From the NCBI GenBank assembly GCA_030581615.1, contig JAKTTT010000019.1, positions 296,872-360,871 of the forward strand: a stretch of 64,000 bases of DNA, given 5' to 3'. The first letter of the stretch is position 1. Each line of letters begins with the position of its first letter. The notes under the pieces are model-generated. The model did not search any database, had not been told where the DNA came from, and saw nothing but the letters and a program-made list of their open reading frames with translations. This DNA comes from Alloascoidea africana. Taxonomy: Eukaryota > Ascomycota > Alloascoideomycetes > Alloascoideales > Alloascoideaceae. A program made the position numbers and the translations under genes. Below are positions 46,631 through 57,176 of this stretch, piece by piece.

Positions 46631-47368
46631 TACTGTATAGTGTATGTGTGAAAAATAAAAAAATGCCAAAATGCAATTAGTTTAACCCTTCCAAAAACAG
46701 ATAGAGCTGAAAAAGAGGTGACCACAAATAAAAGTCTCCTGAAAAAATTGCTTGTATGGATAACAACAGCAACTACTAGTAGTACAAGTGAAACAGCAAA
46801 TCTTCGGCTCTTTGCGTTCACAAGCTGATTGATATTGATTGGGAAGAAATCCTAAGGAGATGAAAAAAAAAAAGTACTTTATAGATGGCTACATAAAGCA
46901 AGCGGTGTCCGAAAGATGGGGCATATGTGCATCGACGTGCACTGCACCTGAGCCTCGGGTATTATTTGTCGATCTTGTCCAAGTTGAGAAACTGGCAAAA
47001 AAGCCAAGATAATCCGAGAACGACAGAAGCAGGGGCTATCGAGTGTGTTACGACGTGGCAGTAGAGTCCTTCGTAGTGTGGACGGGTGAAAACTGCCTGG
47101 TGCGAAGCAGAAGAGAAGGAGCGTTCCTTAGATTGTCCTGCTGTCTCAAGAGAAAAAGGCCAAGAGAGAGCTGACGTCTGCAGTAGAGTGACGAGGCTTA
47201 AAAACCATCATTTTAATCGATTCTCGAATCTTTCTTCCTCCTAATTTTTTGTTTCAGGTGATTTCACTTCGTTTTTTTTGTCCTCCCTTTCATCTAATCT
47301 CAAGATTTTGTCTTCTTTTTCTTGTATCATCATCTTTGTCGTTCCCTTGCCTTCCTTCTTTTAAGCTC
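46631..47368. promoter_or_regulatory. Divergent promoter between ARB1 and the Ser-rich gene
   Basis: 738 bp. The right half (47220-47368) is T/C-rich leader; it can be read as an N-terminal hydrophobic extension of the next frame but has the composition of a 5' UTR. A palindromic CGACGTGCACTGCAC block occurs at about 46933-46947. No factor site is assigned. Confidence 0.4.
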
Positions 47369-48688
47369 ATGTCTATGCCTTTAATTTGTGAGCCTTCTCA
47401 CATTGCATTTACAAATCTTTGCCAGAATGCGCCCCACACTCCAGTGTCTGCGTTTTATCCGATGGCAGGTGCCAGTCCAAGTTCATCTTTGTCGATACCA
47501 TCGTTAAGTAAGAATGTACGTACCTACGAAACGCCAACAAACAACTCAGCTCGGGATGTCGCTAGAGCCCATTCAGGAAACAGAAGGAGAAGTAGATGTA
47601 GGAAGCGCTCACCCAAGAAGCTCCCTCTATCACAGCAACAACAAACAGTGCACGAGGGTAGCAAATTTGCCACATCTAGTGAAACCAGAACTTCAAAAAG
47701 TAGTGGTGGTCAATCTTCACCAACCTCATTTTTGTCCTCTCCCCAAGAGCCTGTTCCAGTGCGAATGTCACCATTTGTTTCATCTTTAAATATGTCTAGT
47801 CCTATTACCCCACAATGCGAATGTAAACAACAAACTCCAGCATCCTCGCCATGTCTTAAATCTGTACCTTTATCTTGTTCGAATGAGCTGGCGACGAGTA
47901 CTAGTGTTAATGGTTTCAGACCAGGCGGCTCGGAATCATCATTGGCCAGTCCTGCCAGTCATGATAATTCGCAAAAATATGCAGGATCATCCTTCTATCG
48001 CTCTCCTTCTCCCAGTTCTCTGCCTAAACCGAAATTTAAAAAGCTACCATCTCATTCAAGATCATCTTCTTCAAGCTCAGTCTCAGATTCTTCTAGCGAT
48101 TCTGGCTCATCGTTTCCAGGTAGCGCCGTTTCCCTCAGGGGTACCGGTGCTGGTACTGAATACTGCAGCCCAATCTCTTCTCCAGAACAGGACATTTCCT
48201 TCAATTATAAGTCAAGACCAGATTTAGAAAGCCCTTGCAAACCCAAACATCCATCGAAAAGCAACTATTCATCGTTGTACATGCGCTCATCAACCTCGTG
48301 CTATCCAAGCTTTGGAAACAAATACGGCGTACATAATGCACCTGAATATCCCTTGGTATCTGGTCATGGCCATTCGAGATCGGATGCAGACATTCTGTAC
48401 AAGTCTTCTCAAGAGCTGAAAAATTTGCTCTGGGCCTGCAATACCTCACCCAACAGTACCAACAAAACTGCTTGTTCATATAACTTTAGTCCGACCAATT
48501 CCCAAGCAGAATCTATTAGCCCCAATTTTAACAACACTTTATCTCCCTCATTGTTTTACGCTCAATCTCAGTATTGCAGTGATATTTTCTTGACCCAAGG
48601 GTGGGGAATTTCTAACTATCATGACCCAAACGCTCATCATGTCAGATCGATTTCGTTTGGCCAGGTTCACTACCATCACCGCTACTAA
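47369..48688 (+). CDS. Ser/Pro-rich protein of unknown function
   Basis: A 439-residue frame from the ATG at 47369 (MSMPLICEPSHIAF). It is rich in Ser and Pro throughout, with a basic patch (RRRSRCRKRSPKKLPLS, around 70-90) and many SP/TP dipeptides that could be kinase sites. The Ser-rich stretch SRSSSSSSVSDSSSDSG lies in the middle and a His-rich tail (HHVRSISFGQVHYHHRY) at the end. No folded domain or transmembrane segment is evident. The upstream open frame from 47249 is T-rich leader and was left out. Codon use and length suggest a real gene; I do not recognise a family. Confidence 0.65.
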   Translation: MSMPLICEPSHIAFTNLCQNAPHTPVSAFYPMAGASPSSSLSIPSLSKNVRTYETPTNNSARDVARAHSGNRRRSRCRKRSPKKLPLSQQQQTVHEGSKFATSSETRTSKSSGGQSSPTSFLSSPQEPVPVRMSPFVSSLNMSSPITPQCECKQQTPASSPCLKSVPLSCSNELATSTSVNGFRPGGSESSLASPASHDNSQKYAGSSFYRSPSPSSLPKPKFKKLPSHSRSSSSSSVSDSSSDSGSSFPGSAVSLRGTGAGTEYCSPISSPEQDISFNYKSRPDLESPCKPKHPSKSNYSSLYMRSSTSCYPSFGNKYGVHNAPEYPLVSGHGHSRSDADILYKSSQELKNLLWACNTSPNSTNKTACSYNFSPTNSQAESISPNFNNTLSPSLFYAQSQYCSDIFLTQGWGISNYHDPNAHHVRSISFGQVHYHHRY

Positions 48689-49494
48689 ATATTCATTTAA
48701 AATCCAGTTGGCAATAGTAGAAGATAAAGAAATTTTCCAAAGAATGAAGACCTTATTCTATATGTTCTATTCAATTTTTTTTTTTTTTTTTTACCTATTT
48801 TGGGGGAAACTGGGACTATTAAAGTAAGAGAATAGCATGCACGATTTTGCATTTGCTTTTTTGCTTTTTGCGTTTTGTTTTTCTTCGTTCTCTTTTAGTG
48901 AATTTGATGTTTTTTATTTTTACAACGCTTTTATTTGTAGATACTTTGTTCTCTGTCTTTCCTTGACTCCTTCTCACAATTAATGTTAATGGCGTTCTGC
49001 TGATTTACAAAGTATCTTTATCAATCCTCTAGTTACACACACCTTCGAAGTTGAATGTTTTTTCTTTGACTTGTTTATTTCATTTAAATGTTTATATTGT
49101 TTTGCTATCTTTACCATTCTGTTGTTGACTGAATGGTAGCAGTGTTGGGATCTGTCATGATAAGCCAACTTTTGTGGGGTTTAGATGTATTTGTTGTTCT
49201 GGTATACCTTGTACCGAACTCATTTTTCTGATCTTCTCTCTTTCTCTCTTTCTTTTTTTAGGTTATGCCACTTTGCTTTCCACTTTTCAACTGATAGATT
49301 GCAATAGCTTAATTGTTAAGCTAGTGGAAATCAATCGGCATTCTAAGTACCACAACCATTGCCAGATGCTATACTATATAAACATTTGGGTATATTAAAC
49401 AGAAAACTTTGTTTGGCATTCGTTTAAAGTTCTTTAGTGTTAAGAAAGCCTAAATGGGAAAAAAGAGGTGTTGGGATGTTTTGGAAGATCAAAG
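48689..49494. other. Spacer between the Ser-rich gene and MTF1
   Basis: AT-rich, 0.8 kb. It contains a T-run at 48776-48792 just after the Ser-rich gene, and TCTTTCTC tracts at 49233-49260. No gene is seen. Confidence 0.45.
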
Positions 49495-50987
49495 ATGAAT
49501 CTTTCAATAGAAGACTTTGTTACTATACCAGCCGCTCACTTTCCTTTTGTCATAAAGATGAATCGGGAGTTGATTCTAAAATCTTTAAAAGAAGTTCAGC
49601 TCCTCAGACGGTCAGCGAGAATTTATTTCCCCCCGGCTGAGTATCCTTTATGTGGTAAGTCTCGGGATGAGTTGCTTCTTCGCATTTTTCAAAAGTTAAG
49701 ACACTAACCAGAACCGAAACAGAACGTATAGCTGAAGAGACGGGACTTTCAGAGTTTTACAAACCTGGGGACTTTGACATAGTCGACATATATCCGGGTA
49801 TGTACTAGCCATTCTTGATTTAAGGCACCACCCAAAAAGAAGTGAAAAGAAAGGCAAAAACTAACTGATGAGATGATTTATTGCAGGCCATGGATCTTGG
49901 TCATTCGCTCTGAATAATTACCTGAAACCGAGAAAACACATATTAATTGAAAATTCAAGTCTTTTTACGGGACTCAAGGTTCGTTTCTTGATTCTATTTC
50001 ATCTATCATAAACTGTTTCAACTAACGATTCGCATCGCTTTACAGAAACGAGTAGAAATACTGAACAATCCTTCTCTAATTCCTTTAAAAGAAAACCCAT
50101 ACAAATGGAATACATTTACAGATCTTGTGAAGAAGCAGATCTACGAACCAGTATCTGCCCCACGAACCTCAATTCATCCTCATCTTCTTTTTGTTGGAGA
50201 CTTGACAAATGCAGAAGGCGAACAACTATTCGCACAGTACTTAAACTGCGCTGCAAACCAAAGTTGGCTACAACAGTTTGGCCGTGTCAGGATGTTAGTA
50301 TGGCTGAGGGCCACTACCGCGAACAAAGCACTTTTGCAGATCGGTGAACTCAACAGAGCCAGATTTAGTTTGATGGCAGAGACGTTTACAAAATACAAGG
50401 TACTGGCTGGTTCAGCTGTCAGCAAAGATCCAATCTATTTGGATTCGGATAAGGACATGGATAAGATAATAGAAACACAGGCTAAGAGGATGAAGGCTAT
50501 GAGCAAAAAGAAGCGAGCTGAGCTCCTAGAAGAAGATACCAATGGTGGCAAACCTCCTAGAGCGACAAACGAGGGTCCAGGGATATATCCAAGTGGAGAA
50601 ATTTTACAATTACAACCTCCCAACATATTTGTCCCGTTAGGTTTAAAGAAAAATACCCCAAACACAAATATTCCCCTTGTGCTTGTTCAATTCGACCCTG
50701 TGAATATCAAATTTGATCTAGATCTATTTGAGTACGTCACAAAACAGCTGTTTGCTGTAAGGTCGACACCACTGATAACTGCTCTCGATATGCTTGGTCC
50801 TGGAGCAAGCGATGCAATTGCGCCTAAACTGACCAAGACATTGTTGAAAAAATCACCCAAAGACATGTCTGTTAAAGATTTTGTTCATGTAGGTGAGGCT
50901 TTCAATAAATGGCCTTTTAAGCCCGACTACATGCTCAACATGTTTGATAACGTTGTTGCTGCTGAGATTCTGAATAGAGGAAGGTGA
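49495..50987 (+). CDS. MTF1: Mitochondrial transcription factor Mtf1, four exons
   Basis: Exons 49495-49654, 49723-49797, 49887-49978 and 50046-50987 join in phase to 422 residues. Yeast Mtf1 is a methyltransferase-fold specificity factor that lets the mitochondrial RNA polymerase Rpo41 melt promoters. The fold's glycine motif reads FDIVDIYPGHGSWSF across introns 2 and 3, like LDLYPGVG in S. cerevisiae. Later blocks agree with Mtf1: WLQQFGRVRMLVWLRATTA, then PLVLVQFDPVNIKFD, the RSTPLITALDMLGPGA segment and FNKWPFKPDYML. Introns are 68, 89 and 67 nt, donors GTAAGT, GTATGT and GTTCGT, with CTAAC sites in all three. The third donor is unusual. In intron 1 the CAG directly after CTAAC must be skipped; using it would create a stop. 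Confidence 0.86.
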
Positions 50988-52126
50988 AAGCCGATTTAGA
51001 ATCGTTGTAAATAGTTTAATAACGACCCAAAACCAAAACAAGATATGAAAAGCATGTGCATTGGAACTTTCTTGGCCGTTATCCTCTCTGAGCAAACCCA
51101 GTTTAATAGTCTAGCTTCCTGATTCTAAGTCAATTAAGCAGCTATGTGTGTGAATCAATGACTTCTGACTTTTTCAGGACCTTGTGGAGAGACGAGAAAT
51201 CTGGCCGTCTCGATAAAAATGAAATTACTTCAGTTGTTCTAAAATCTTATTTACAATCTTTACTTCTCTGGTAGCATTCTTGGATGGGAATTTCTTAAGG
51301 GAGAAGCATGGCTCGACTGTTGATAAGTTTGTTAGGTTGTCTTGTTCTGATAACGCGATAAATGAATTGGGAGGAGCTCTAATATAACCAAAAGTTCATT
51401 CTGATGGAATCAGTTGAATTTGCGGAGACTAGAATCTTTAGGCTTCTCGTCTCGAGTTACTTCCAAAGTTTCTACAAAAATCAGACTCCATGAGAATAAA
51501 TTAAGCGCTGTAGTCAAGTTCTTTCCAGCAAGCAAGCATAGCGGTATCAGAAAAAAGTAAATCATACTCCTCCTTAAAGAAATTTTTATCCAATGAATGG
51601 GACTTGAGAGATTCTTCACTAGAGACTTTATTGTTTGTGTTTAGTTCTCCAATCTGTTATGGTCAAAAGCATCAGTTCCAATTGATTCAACCAAGTTACC
51701 GTTGCTAGATCCAATAGGTAGTACTTTTCCTTTCTAAGCTCATTGCTTGGTTTTTCTACAACGATGTTGTGGTTGTTGATTCAAAAGCCCGATAGGCTCA
51801 GAAAAGTCCCCAGAGTCTTGGGCATGTCTTTGTCAGACACATTAATATGTCTTTGCATCAGTAATAACTATATTTCAGTGGCAGTAGCGGTAGGAGTTGA
51901 TCCAAGCGCAAAATGTCGTAAATACAAGTAGAAAAAATCATGCGAATGAAAGTGTCCAAAGATCGAGAATAAGAAACCAAATGTTCATCAATTTGTGAAC
52001 AATACATACCGGTATGAAATATACCCGCTGTCATTTTTTTTAACTGCCACTCCTCGTTAATCAACATTCGCCACGAAGAGTTACTAGCATCACCGAAAAG
52101 TAAGCAACCTAGCCAGAACCAAGACC
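50988..52126. other. Spacer between MTF1 and CWC21 with a possible minus-strand spliced gene
   Basis: 1.1 kb. On the minus strand a start at 52067 opens a 58-nt exon (MLINEEWQLKKMTAG...) that ends at an exact GTATGT donor. Two later in-frame segments are possible (see findings). Otherwise AT-rich spacer; the 3' part before 52127 is the CWC21 promoter. Confidence 0.35.
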
Positions 52127-53557
52127 ATGTCATATAACGGTATTGGATTAAGTACCGCTCGAGGAAGTGGCACTAACGGCTATATTCAAAAGAATGTGTC
52201 TGCGTTGTACGTGTCTAACGAGCTAAGTGGAGGGAAGTATGCAAAGAGGAAAGAATTTGAAAGGAGGGATGAGCGAAACGTAGCCAGGGTGAAAGGTGGG
52301 CCTGGTGCAAGACAGATAGACCAGGGTATATTGGACCATAATAAGAAGCGAGAGATTGAAGTTCGGTGTTTGGAGTATCGTGATGAACTGGAAGAAAAAG
52401 GTGATATGGATGAAGAGGAGATTGAGGACAAAGTTGACGAGTTTCGGAAACAGCTACAAGAGAAGGAGAAGAGAATCACGCGCCCTTTGATGGCGGCCAA
52501 TACCAGAGGATATCGCACTGGGAATATAGACAGGGACAGGAGATTCACACAGGAAAACAACACTAGGAATGAGCGTCGACAGTTTAGAGGACATGAGGTT
52601 CATGAGATTGCTAAGGCCAAAATGCTTGAGAATGAACGCATGAAGCGTGCTCTAAACATACGGAGTGAAGATGATGGTCCAAAAGAGTATGGAGATGGTT
52701 TGTCACGCAATAGGAATAGGTCAAGGTCCACATCGCGAGACCGAGACCGATTTCGACAACAATCTGGATACGATTCATATGTGCCCAACTACAAATCAAA
52801 GTCACATTCGAGGTCTCGCTCTCCTCATAGATCTAGACGATATGATAGGAGGTGGTCCAGTTCAAGATCAAGGTCTCGCTCAAACTCAAGAACCAGAAAT
52901 GTTTCGAGTCCGCGACGTGCTAGAGGGGGAGAAAAACGGAAGTATGGGTCTCATTCCCGGTCAAGGTCAAGATCAAGGTCAAGATCATATTCCGATTCAC
53001 GATCCCGGTCAAGATCACTCTCGCGTTCCAATTCCCGAACACCGGAGAGGAGATCAGCAAAGAGGCATAGAAGATACAGTGATTCTTCAATGTCTCGATC
53101 AAGGTCCTATTCGCGTTCAAGATATCGGCCCAATCGGGATCGGGATCGTTATTCTCGGTACAACCGCGGGTACTCTTATTCGAGGAGCAGGACTCGATCT
53201 CGTTCCAAATCTCGATCTCCACCCAGAAACAGACCTTTAAGAGATACGAGAGCCAATTATGGGAGGGATAGGTATCTTGATTATTCGGATGATGGAAGAA
53301 GGAGAAAAGTTGAAGCGGAAAGAAGACGGCGACGCAATTCCGAGTCTCGATCTCGAACTCGATCTCGAACTCGATCAGGGTCAAACACTCGCTCTCCACC
53401 GAGAACTTCCTCCAAAGGTGATAAAAGAAGCAAAACTGGTGATAATAATGACAAGCAGGAAGATGTGAGATTGCCTTCTAGACCTCTCCCGATGCATACG
53501 GCCACAATGCAAGCGATTGCATTTATGAAGCAGTTAAAATCGTATAACTTGAAGTAG
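52127..53557 (+). CDS. CWC21: Spliceosome factor Cwc21/SRm300-like with long RS domain
   Basis: A 476-residue single-exon gene. The N-terminus MSYNGIGLSTARGSGTNGY is the signature of Cwc21/SRRM2, which binds Prp8 near the catalytic centre. A cwf21 helical domain follows (about 62-113, from IDQGILDHNKKREIEVRCLE to QLQEKEKR). From about 190 to 455 the protein is an Arg/Ser-rich domain with many SRSRSRS runs, then a short non-RS end (HTATMQAIAFMKQLKSYNLK). S. cerevisiae Cwc21 is only ~135 residues and lacks the RS tail; this form is closer to the human SRm300 and filamentous fungal layout. It fits a genome with many introns. Confidence 0.93.
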   Translation: MSYNGIGLSTARGSGTNGYIQKNVSALYVSNELSGGKYAKRKEFERRDERNVARVKGGPGARQIDQGILDHNKKREIEVRCLEYRDELEEKGDMDEEEIEDKVDEFRKQLQEKEKRITRPLMAANTRGYRTGNIDRDRRFTQENNTRNERRQFRGHEVHEIAKAKMLENERMKRALNIRSEDDGPKEYGDGLSRNRNRSRSTSRDRDRFRQQSGYDSYVPNYKSKSHSRSRSPHRSRRYDRRWSSSRSRSRSNSRTRNVSSPRRARGGEKRKYGSHSRSRSRSRSRSYSDSRSRSRSLSRSNSRTPERRSAKRHRRYSDSSMSRSRSYSRSRYRPNRDRDRYSRYNRGYSYSRSRTRSRSKSRSPPRNRPLRDTRANYGRDRYLDYSDDGRRRKVEAERRRRRNSESRSRTRSRTRSGSNTRSPPRTSSKGDKRSKTGDNNDKQEDVRLPSRPLPMHTATMQAIAFMKQLKSYNLK

Positions 53558-54088
53558 TCCTTAGTTTCAATCTTTACAAAAAAATCTAATGGTGTATATA
53601 TCAGGATAACGATGAAATGGTATCCATTTTTGTAAAAAAAAAAAAAAAAAGAAAGGGACAAGTTTTCCTTAGCAATTGAAATTTTTTTCAAAATGTTATA
53701 ACTATAACTATACTTTACTTTACTATACCATCAAATAATCTTATAATCAGTACACAAAATTTGAAACGAAAAATGAAGATGCTTAATCAGGATAAACACG
53801 AATAGGCATGACGAGAATTTTTAAAAAGGTGCATGGTGGTGGTTGATGTTGATGTTGTTGAAAAGGAACAATAAAAAAGAATCATGACGAAATCAAAAGC
53901 TGCAAAGCGGTATGAGGGCTTAAAATCTAGCAATGTAAATAAATAATAAGAAAGAAAGAATTAGTAGAAGTAAGAAAAAAAAAAAATTAAGAAAACCAAG
54001 GTGTAAGCATTAGTTCCAAAAAGAATAATAGAATAAAACAAAAATAAATATAAAAGAGTAATACAGGGTAGCGAAGAACGCTTTTGAA
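53558..54088. other. Convergent AT-rich spacer
   Basis: Region between two genes that end toward each other, with an A-run at 53635-53651, TATAACTATAACTATACTTTACTTTACTATACC-type short repeats near 53694-53729 and a GGTGGTTGATGTTGATGTTG stretch at about 53830-53852. No gene is seen. Confidence 0.45.
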
Positions 54089-56236
54089 TCAATACCAAGG
54101 TCTGCAATTATGAACTCCCGATTTGGACCTCTTTCTAACTCTTTTCAGGGAATGAGGACAATACTCAGGATCAAATTCCAAATCATCATAATCATCATAA
54201 TCATCGTCAGCATCATCATCATCATCAGCAGAATAATATTGATCTGAAATCTTTCTTTTGTTGCGGACCTTGACGCGTTTACCAATGAAGCACTTGTTCA
54301 AAACGTGAAACTGTTGGAGTTGCGCTGATCTTTTTGAGTGATCCATGTGGCTCAACGTAGAAGATCCGGATGATGATGATGATCGGGATCTTGATATAGA
54401 ACTGGAGGAGGAGGAGGAGGAGGAGGAGGAGGATCTGGATTTTGAGGTTGGCTTGAAGGAGGAAGGAGAATCAAACCCGTTTGAGTCACTTGAAAATGAA
54501 GTATACCTGGAGTCAGTACAACCAAATGATGATGAAGGAGACGGATTCAAATGCGCAAAAGCCGAAATTTTCTTCTTTAAAGCATATCCATAGTTAACCT
54601 GTAACATTTCTGCCAATTCATCATTACAAAGAACCTGAACAATTTGTCTTCCTTGAATTTTTTCTCCGTTTTGAACCGACATTAGGGGACTATTATACAC
54701 TTTTGTATCTTTATCCTGTACAAGCATTCTTGAATCTGCATACAAAGCCTGGTTTACGATTCCAGGTACAATGTAAATTTTCATAAAAGCCTTGTACCTG
54801 GGATACGCAACGTGCTTTTTCACAAACTCTGTGGTGCATTTTTCACATGTCTCATACTCTTCCTGATGATTGTGGCTATCTTCGATAAGATCCCAATCCA
54901 ATTTTTTTTGGTTGCCTTGTCTTAGGTTGTTGGAAGGGACGGGAATAGTTTCTAATTTGACAACATGGTTACCACCTTCGTACTCACTTGAAGTGCGAAT
55001 TACCCTTACAAAAGTGAACGATTCCAGGTCGAATAAGGTTTTTATAGTTTCGGCAACGTCTAGCAACTCTATACCTTTTTTGGACATGTTTTTGGAGGTA
55101 CCATTGCCATTGAAAGTAGTGGAATGGCCCTTCCTGTTGTAATCCTCGTTGTAATCGTCTTCCGGGGAGGAGGAGGACGCGAATTTTTCATTGACGTGCC
55201 TTGAAGCAGAGCTAGACGTTGTATTGTTGTCGAAAACAACGGTCATGCAGTCCGGTCTCTGACGGGTGTAGTTGAAAAGCTCCAAATTGTTCTTCAATCC
55301 AACACTTTCAGAATCGACTTCAACTTCAGATTTGGTTAATTCCCGTTTTAACAGAGATGAATGTAAATCTTCCGCTTTACAAGCTCTTTCCAAAGTGGTG
55401 AAGATCGAAACCAGGTCCGGGTACAGGCAGAATTTGACCGTCATCTCATGAGAGTAAGGTCTTCCCTGGGGTCTCCCAGCACCAGTTCGTTCTTGAATTT
55501 TTCTGGCGAGGGTTTTAGGAATGTAATGCCTTCGCTTTGCAATTAGCAATGGAGGAAGGGTTGTTTGCTCCGATTCTAGTGTTTGCGGTTGTGTTTGTGT
55601 TGTGGCTGGTACCGAATCTTGAGCCTTGATAGGCGTGCGTTTTAGGCGGTTTACTTTCCGCTTTGGAGCGGTTGGCGCAGTAGCGTTTGCATTTGCATTT
55701 GCATTTGCATTTGTAGTAGAATCATTAACAGAAGGTGATAAGGAAGACACGGGCACTGGAGAGCATTCAGATTTAGCAGCGATGGTAGGGGAGGGAGAAT
55801 TTGAGACTTGGGCCAAGGCAGCAGCAAGTGATTGTGTTGGAGTGTTTGGGGTTGATATTACATCAGGAAAAGAGTGTTGTGGGGGTTTGGAAGCAGATGG
55901 AGAGGGCACAACTGTGTGGAAAGAATAGTCGCGTTCATCGATTGACAGCAAGACCTCATCGTGATCCGAAGAAAGTTTCTGGAGAATGCCAAGGTGCAGT
56001 TTGGGTAAAGTTATTGGGTGAGTGCTGGAAGGAGAAGAGGAAGAAGAGGTGAGCGAGTCGAGCTCTAATGGGGATAAAGAGCTTAGCAAAGGTTTGATTT
56101 TGGGGAGGTTGATGGCTTCGCCAAGCTTGGTTGCGAGAGGAATTGATCTTGGTAGGCTAGGCAAAGCCAGCTTCTCGATGGAAGAGGATGAAGAGGCAGG
56201 GGAAGAAGAGCTAGCGAGGGAACGAAACTTTAGCAT
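54089..56236 (-). CDS. Ser- and Asp-rich protein of unknown function
   Basis: A 715-residue frame starting at the first in-frame ATG (56236, MLKFRSLASSSSP). Ser/Pro/Ala-rich N-terminal third with an ANANANA repeat. The middle looks folded: RRHYIPKTLARKIQERTGAG, then RPYSHEMTVKFCLYPDLVSI and FTTLERACKAEDL, ending around CEKCTTEFVKKHVAYPRYKAF and GKKIQGRQ-like text. A CxxC pair (CEKC) is present without a matching second pair, so a zinc site is doubtful. C-terminal part: polySer encoded by a GAG/GGA microsatellite (about 54400-54435), a basic segment, an Asp tract and RVRKRSKSG. The ordered middle suggests a real conserved protein; I do not recognise the family. Confidence 0.65.
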   Translation of the reverse strand: MLKFRSLASSSSPASSSSSIEKLALPSLPRSIPLATKLGEAINLPKIKPLLSSLSPLELDSLTSSSSSPSSTHPITLPKLHLGILQKLSSDHDEVLLSIDERDYSFHTVVPSPSASKPPQHSFPDVISTPNTPTQSLAAALAQVSNSPSPTIAAKSECSPVPVSSLSPSVNDSTTNANANANANATAPTAPKRKVNRLKRTPIKAQDSVPATTQTQPQTLESEQTTLPPLLIAKRRHYIPKTLARKIQERTGAGRPQGRPYSHEMTVKFCLYPDLVSIFTTLERACKAEDLHSSLLKRELTKSEVEVDSESVGLKNNLELFNYTRQRPDCMTVVFDNNTTSSSASRHVNEKFASSSSPEDDYNEDYNRKGHSTTFNGNGTSKNMSKKGIELLDVAETIKTLFDLESFTFVRVIRTSSEYEGGNHVVKLETIPVPSNNLRQGNQKKLDWDLIEDSHNHQEEYETCEKCTTEFVKKHVAYPRYKAFMKIYIVPGIVNQALYADSRMLVQDKDTKVYNSPLMSVQNGEKIQGRQIVQVLCNDELAEMLQVNYGYALKKKISAFAHLNPSPSSSFGCTDSRYTSFSSDSNGFDSPSSFKPTSKSRSSSSSSSSSSSSISRSRSSSSSGSSTLSHMDHSKRSAQLQQFHVLNKCFIGKRVKVRNKRKISDQYYSADDDDDADDDYDDYDDLEFDPEYCPHSLKRVRKRSKSGVHNCRPWY

Positions 56237-57176
56237 TTGGAACACAACAAACGAGCGATTAGTTTTTGCTTGCTCGGGATCTAGGACGATGTAGACAAGT
56301 AGATGATGGATGGATAGCTAGTATCAGACACGACGAGGAAGAGAATTGATTCGGAGAATGGGAAAGAGCAGGAAGGAGAAGAAACGGGATGAGGGCCGTT
56401 TATATAGCAGAGCCATGCCACAACACCCCATTGTCGTGAAGAGATCCGGATGCGTTGCTATTTCGCTGGATTTCTGTTTTTTTGTGTTTTTTCGCTTGTC
56501 TGGCGAGCCAGCCGTTCTACAGAAATAGTCAGCCAAGAAGCCTCTGGCTTGGGGGTGCCTTTGCTGCCTTTTGTTCTGTCTGGACGAGACAGGGCCAGAC
56601 AGCAGGACGCAAAGGCCCGGCCACAAGTCGCCAGTCGCCAGTCGCCAGTCGCTCGAGCCGGTCGCTCGAGCCCTGAGGACAAAAGGCAGCCCAGCGAGCC
56701 GGCGGCACATCTTCATCGCGGCGGGCTTCGCGAAATGGCGGCGTTGCGGCGTTGCGGAGTGCGTGTTGTAGTGCTTGGGCAGTTTGATCCGGACGTCGAA
56801 TCGCCCGAATTCGCTGAGACCACCGCTTGCTGTCCAGAAAACCCACGCTCACAGCAGAGCGGCGCTGCCAGCTGGCTCCCGTCTGGGGGCCTACGCGCTC
56901 CCGCGATGCAGCGGCGACGCTGGAGCGATCCGTGAGCGATTCGTGAGCGATCTGTGGGCAATTCGTGAGCCATAAAGCGGTGCTGTGCTGCTGGAGCGAT
57001 GGAGTTTCCGGTTCTCGCGATTCTGTTCCAGACCAGCCCGCCGGCACCAAGACACCCGTGCACCCCCCGTGGGGCTGCCCCCAGCCATCCCAGCCGCCAG
57101 CACCACGACCAAGCGCCCACAACCAAGTGTTCACGACCAAGCACCACGACTCCCCCAGATCTGCTGCTACGAACAA
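56237..57176. promoter_or_regulatory. GC-rich divergent promoter region with short tandem repeats
   Basis: Between the minus-strand Ser/Asp-rich gene and NPC2. From about 56500 to 57150 it is GC-rich, giving overlapping open frames on both strands that have no family content. Short tandem repeats occur: CAGTCGC at about 56629-56651, GGTCGCTCGAGCC at 56655-56682, and (G/C)GAT(C/T)CGTGAG units around 56925-56970. These are probably promoter or leader DNA. Confidence 0.45.

Noticed and set aside
47249-47368. N-terminal hydrophobic extension of the Ser-rich protein resembling a signal peptide
   Set aside because: Encoded by a T/C-rich leader typical of a 5' UTR; the protein start at 47369 is more likely.
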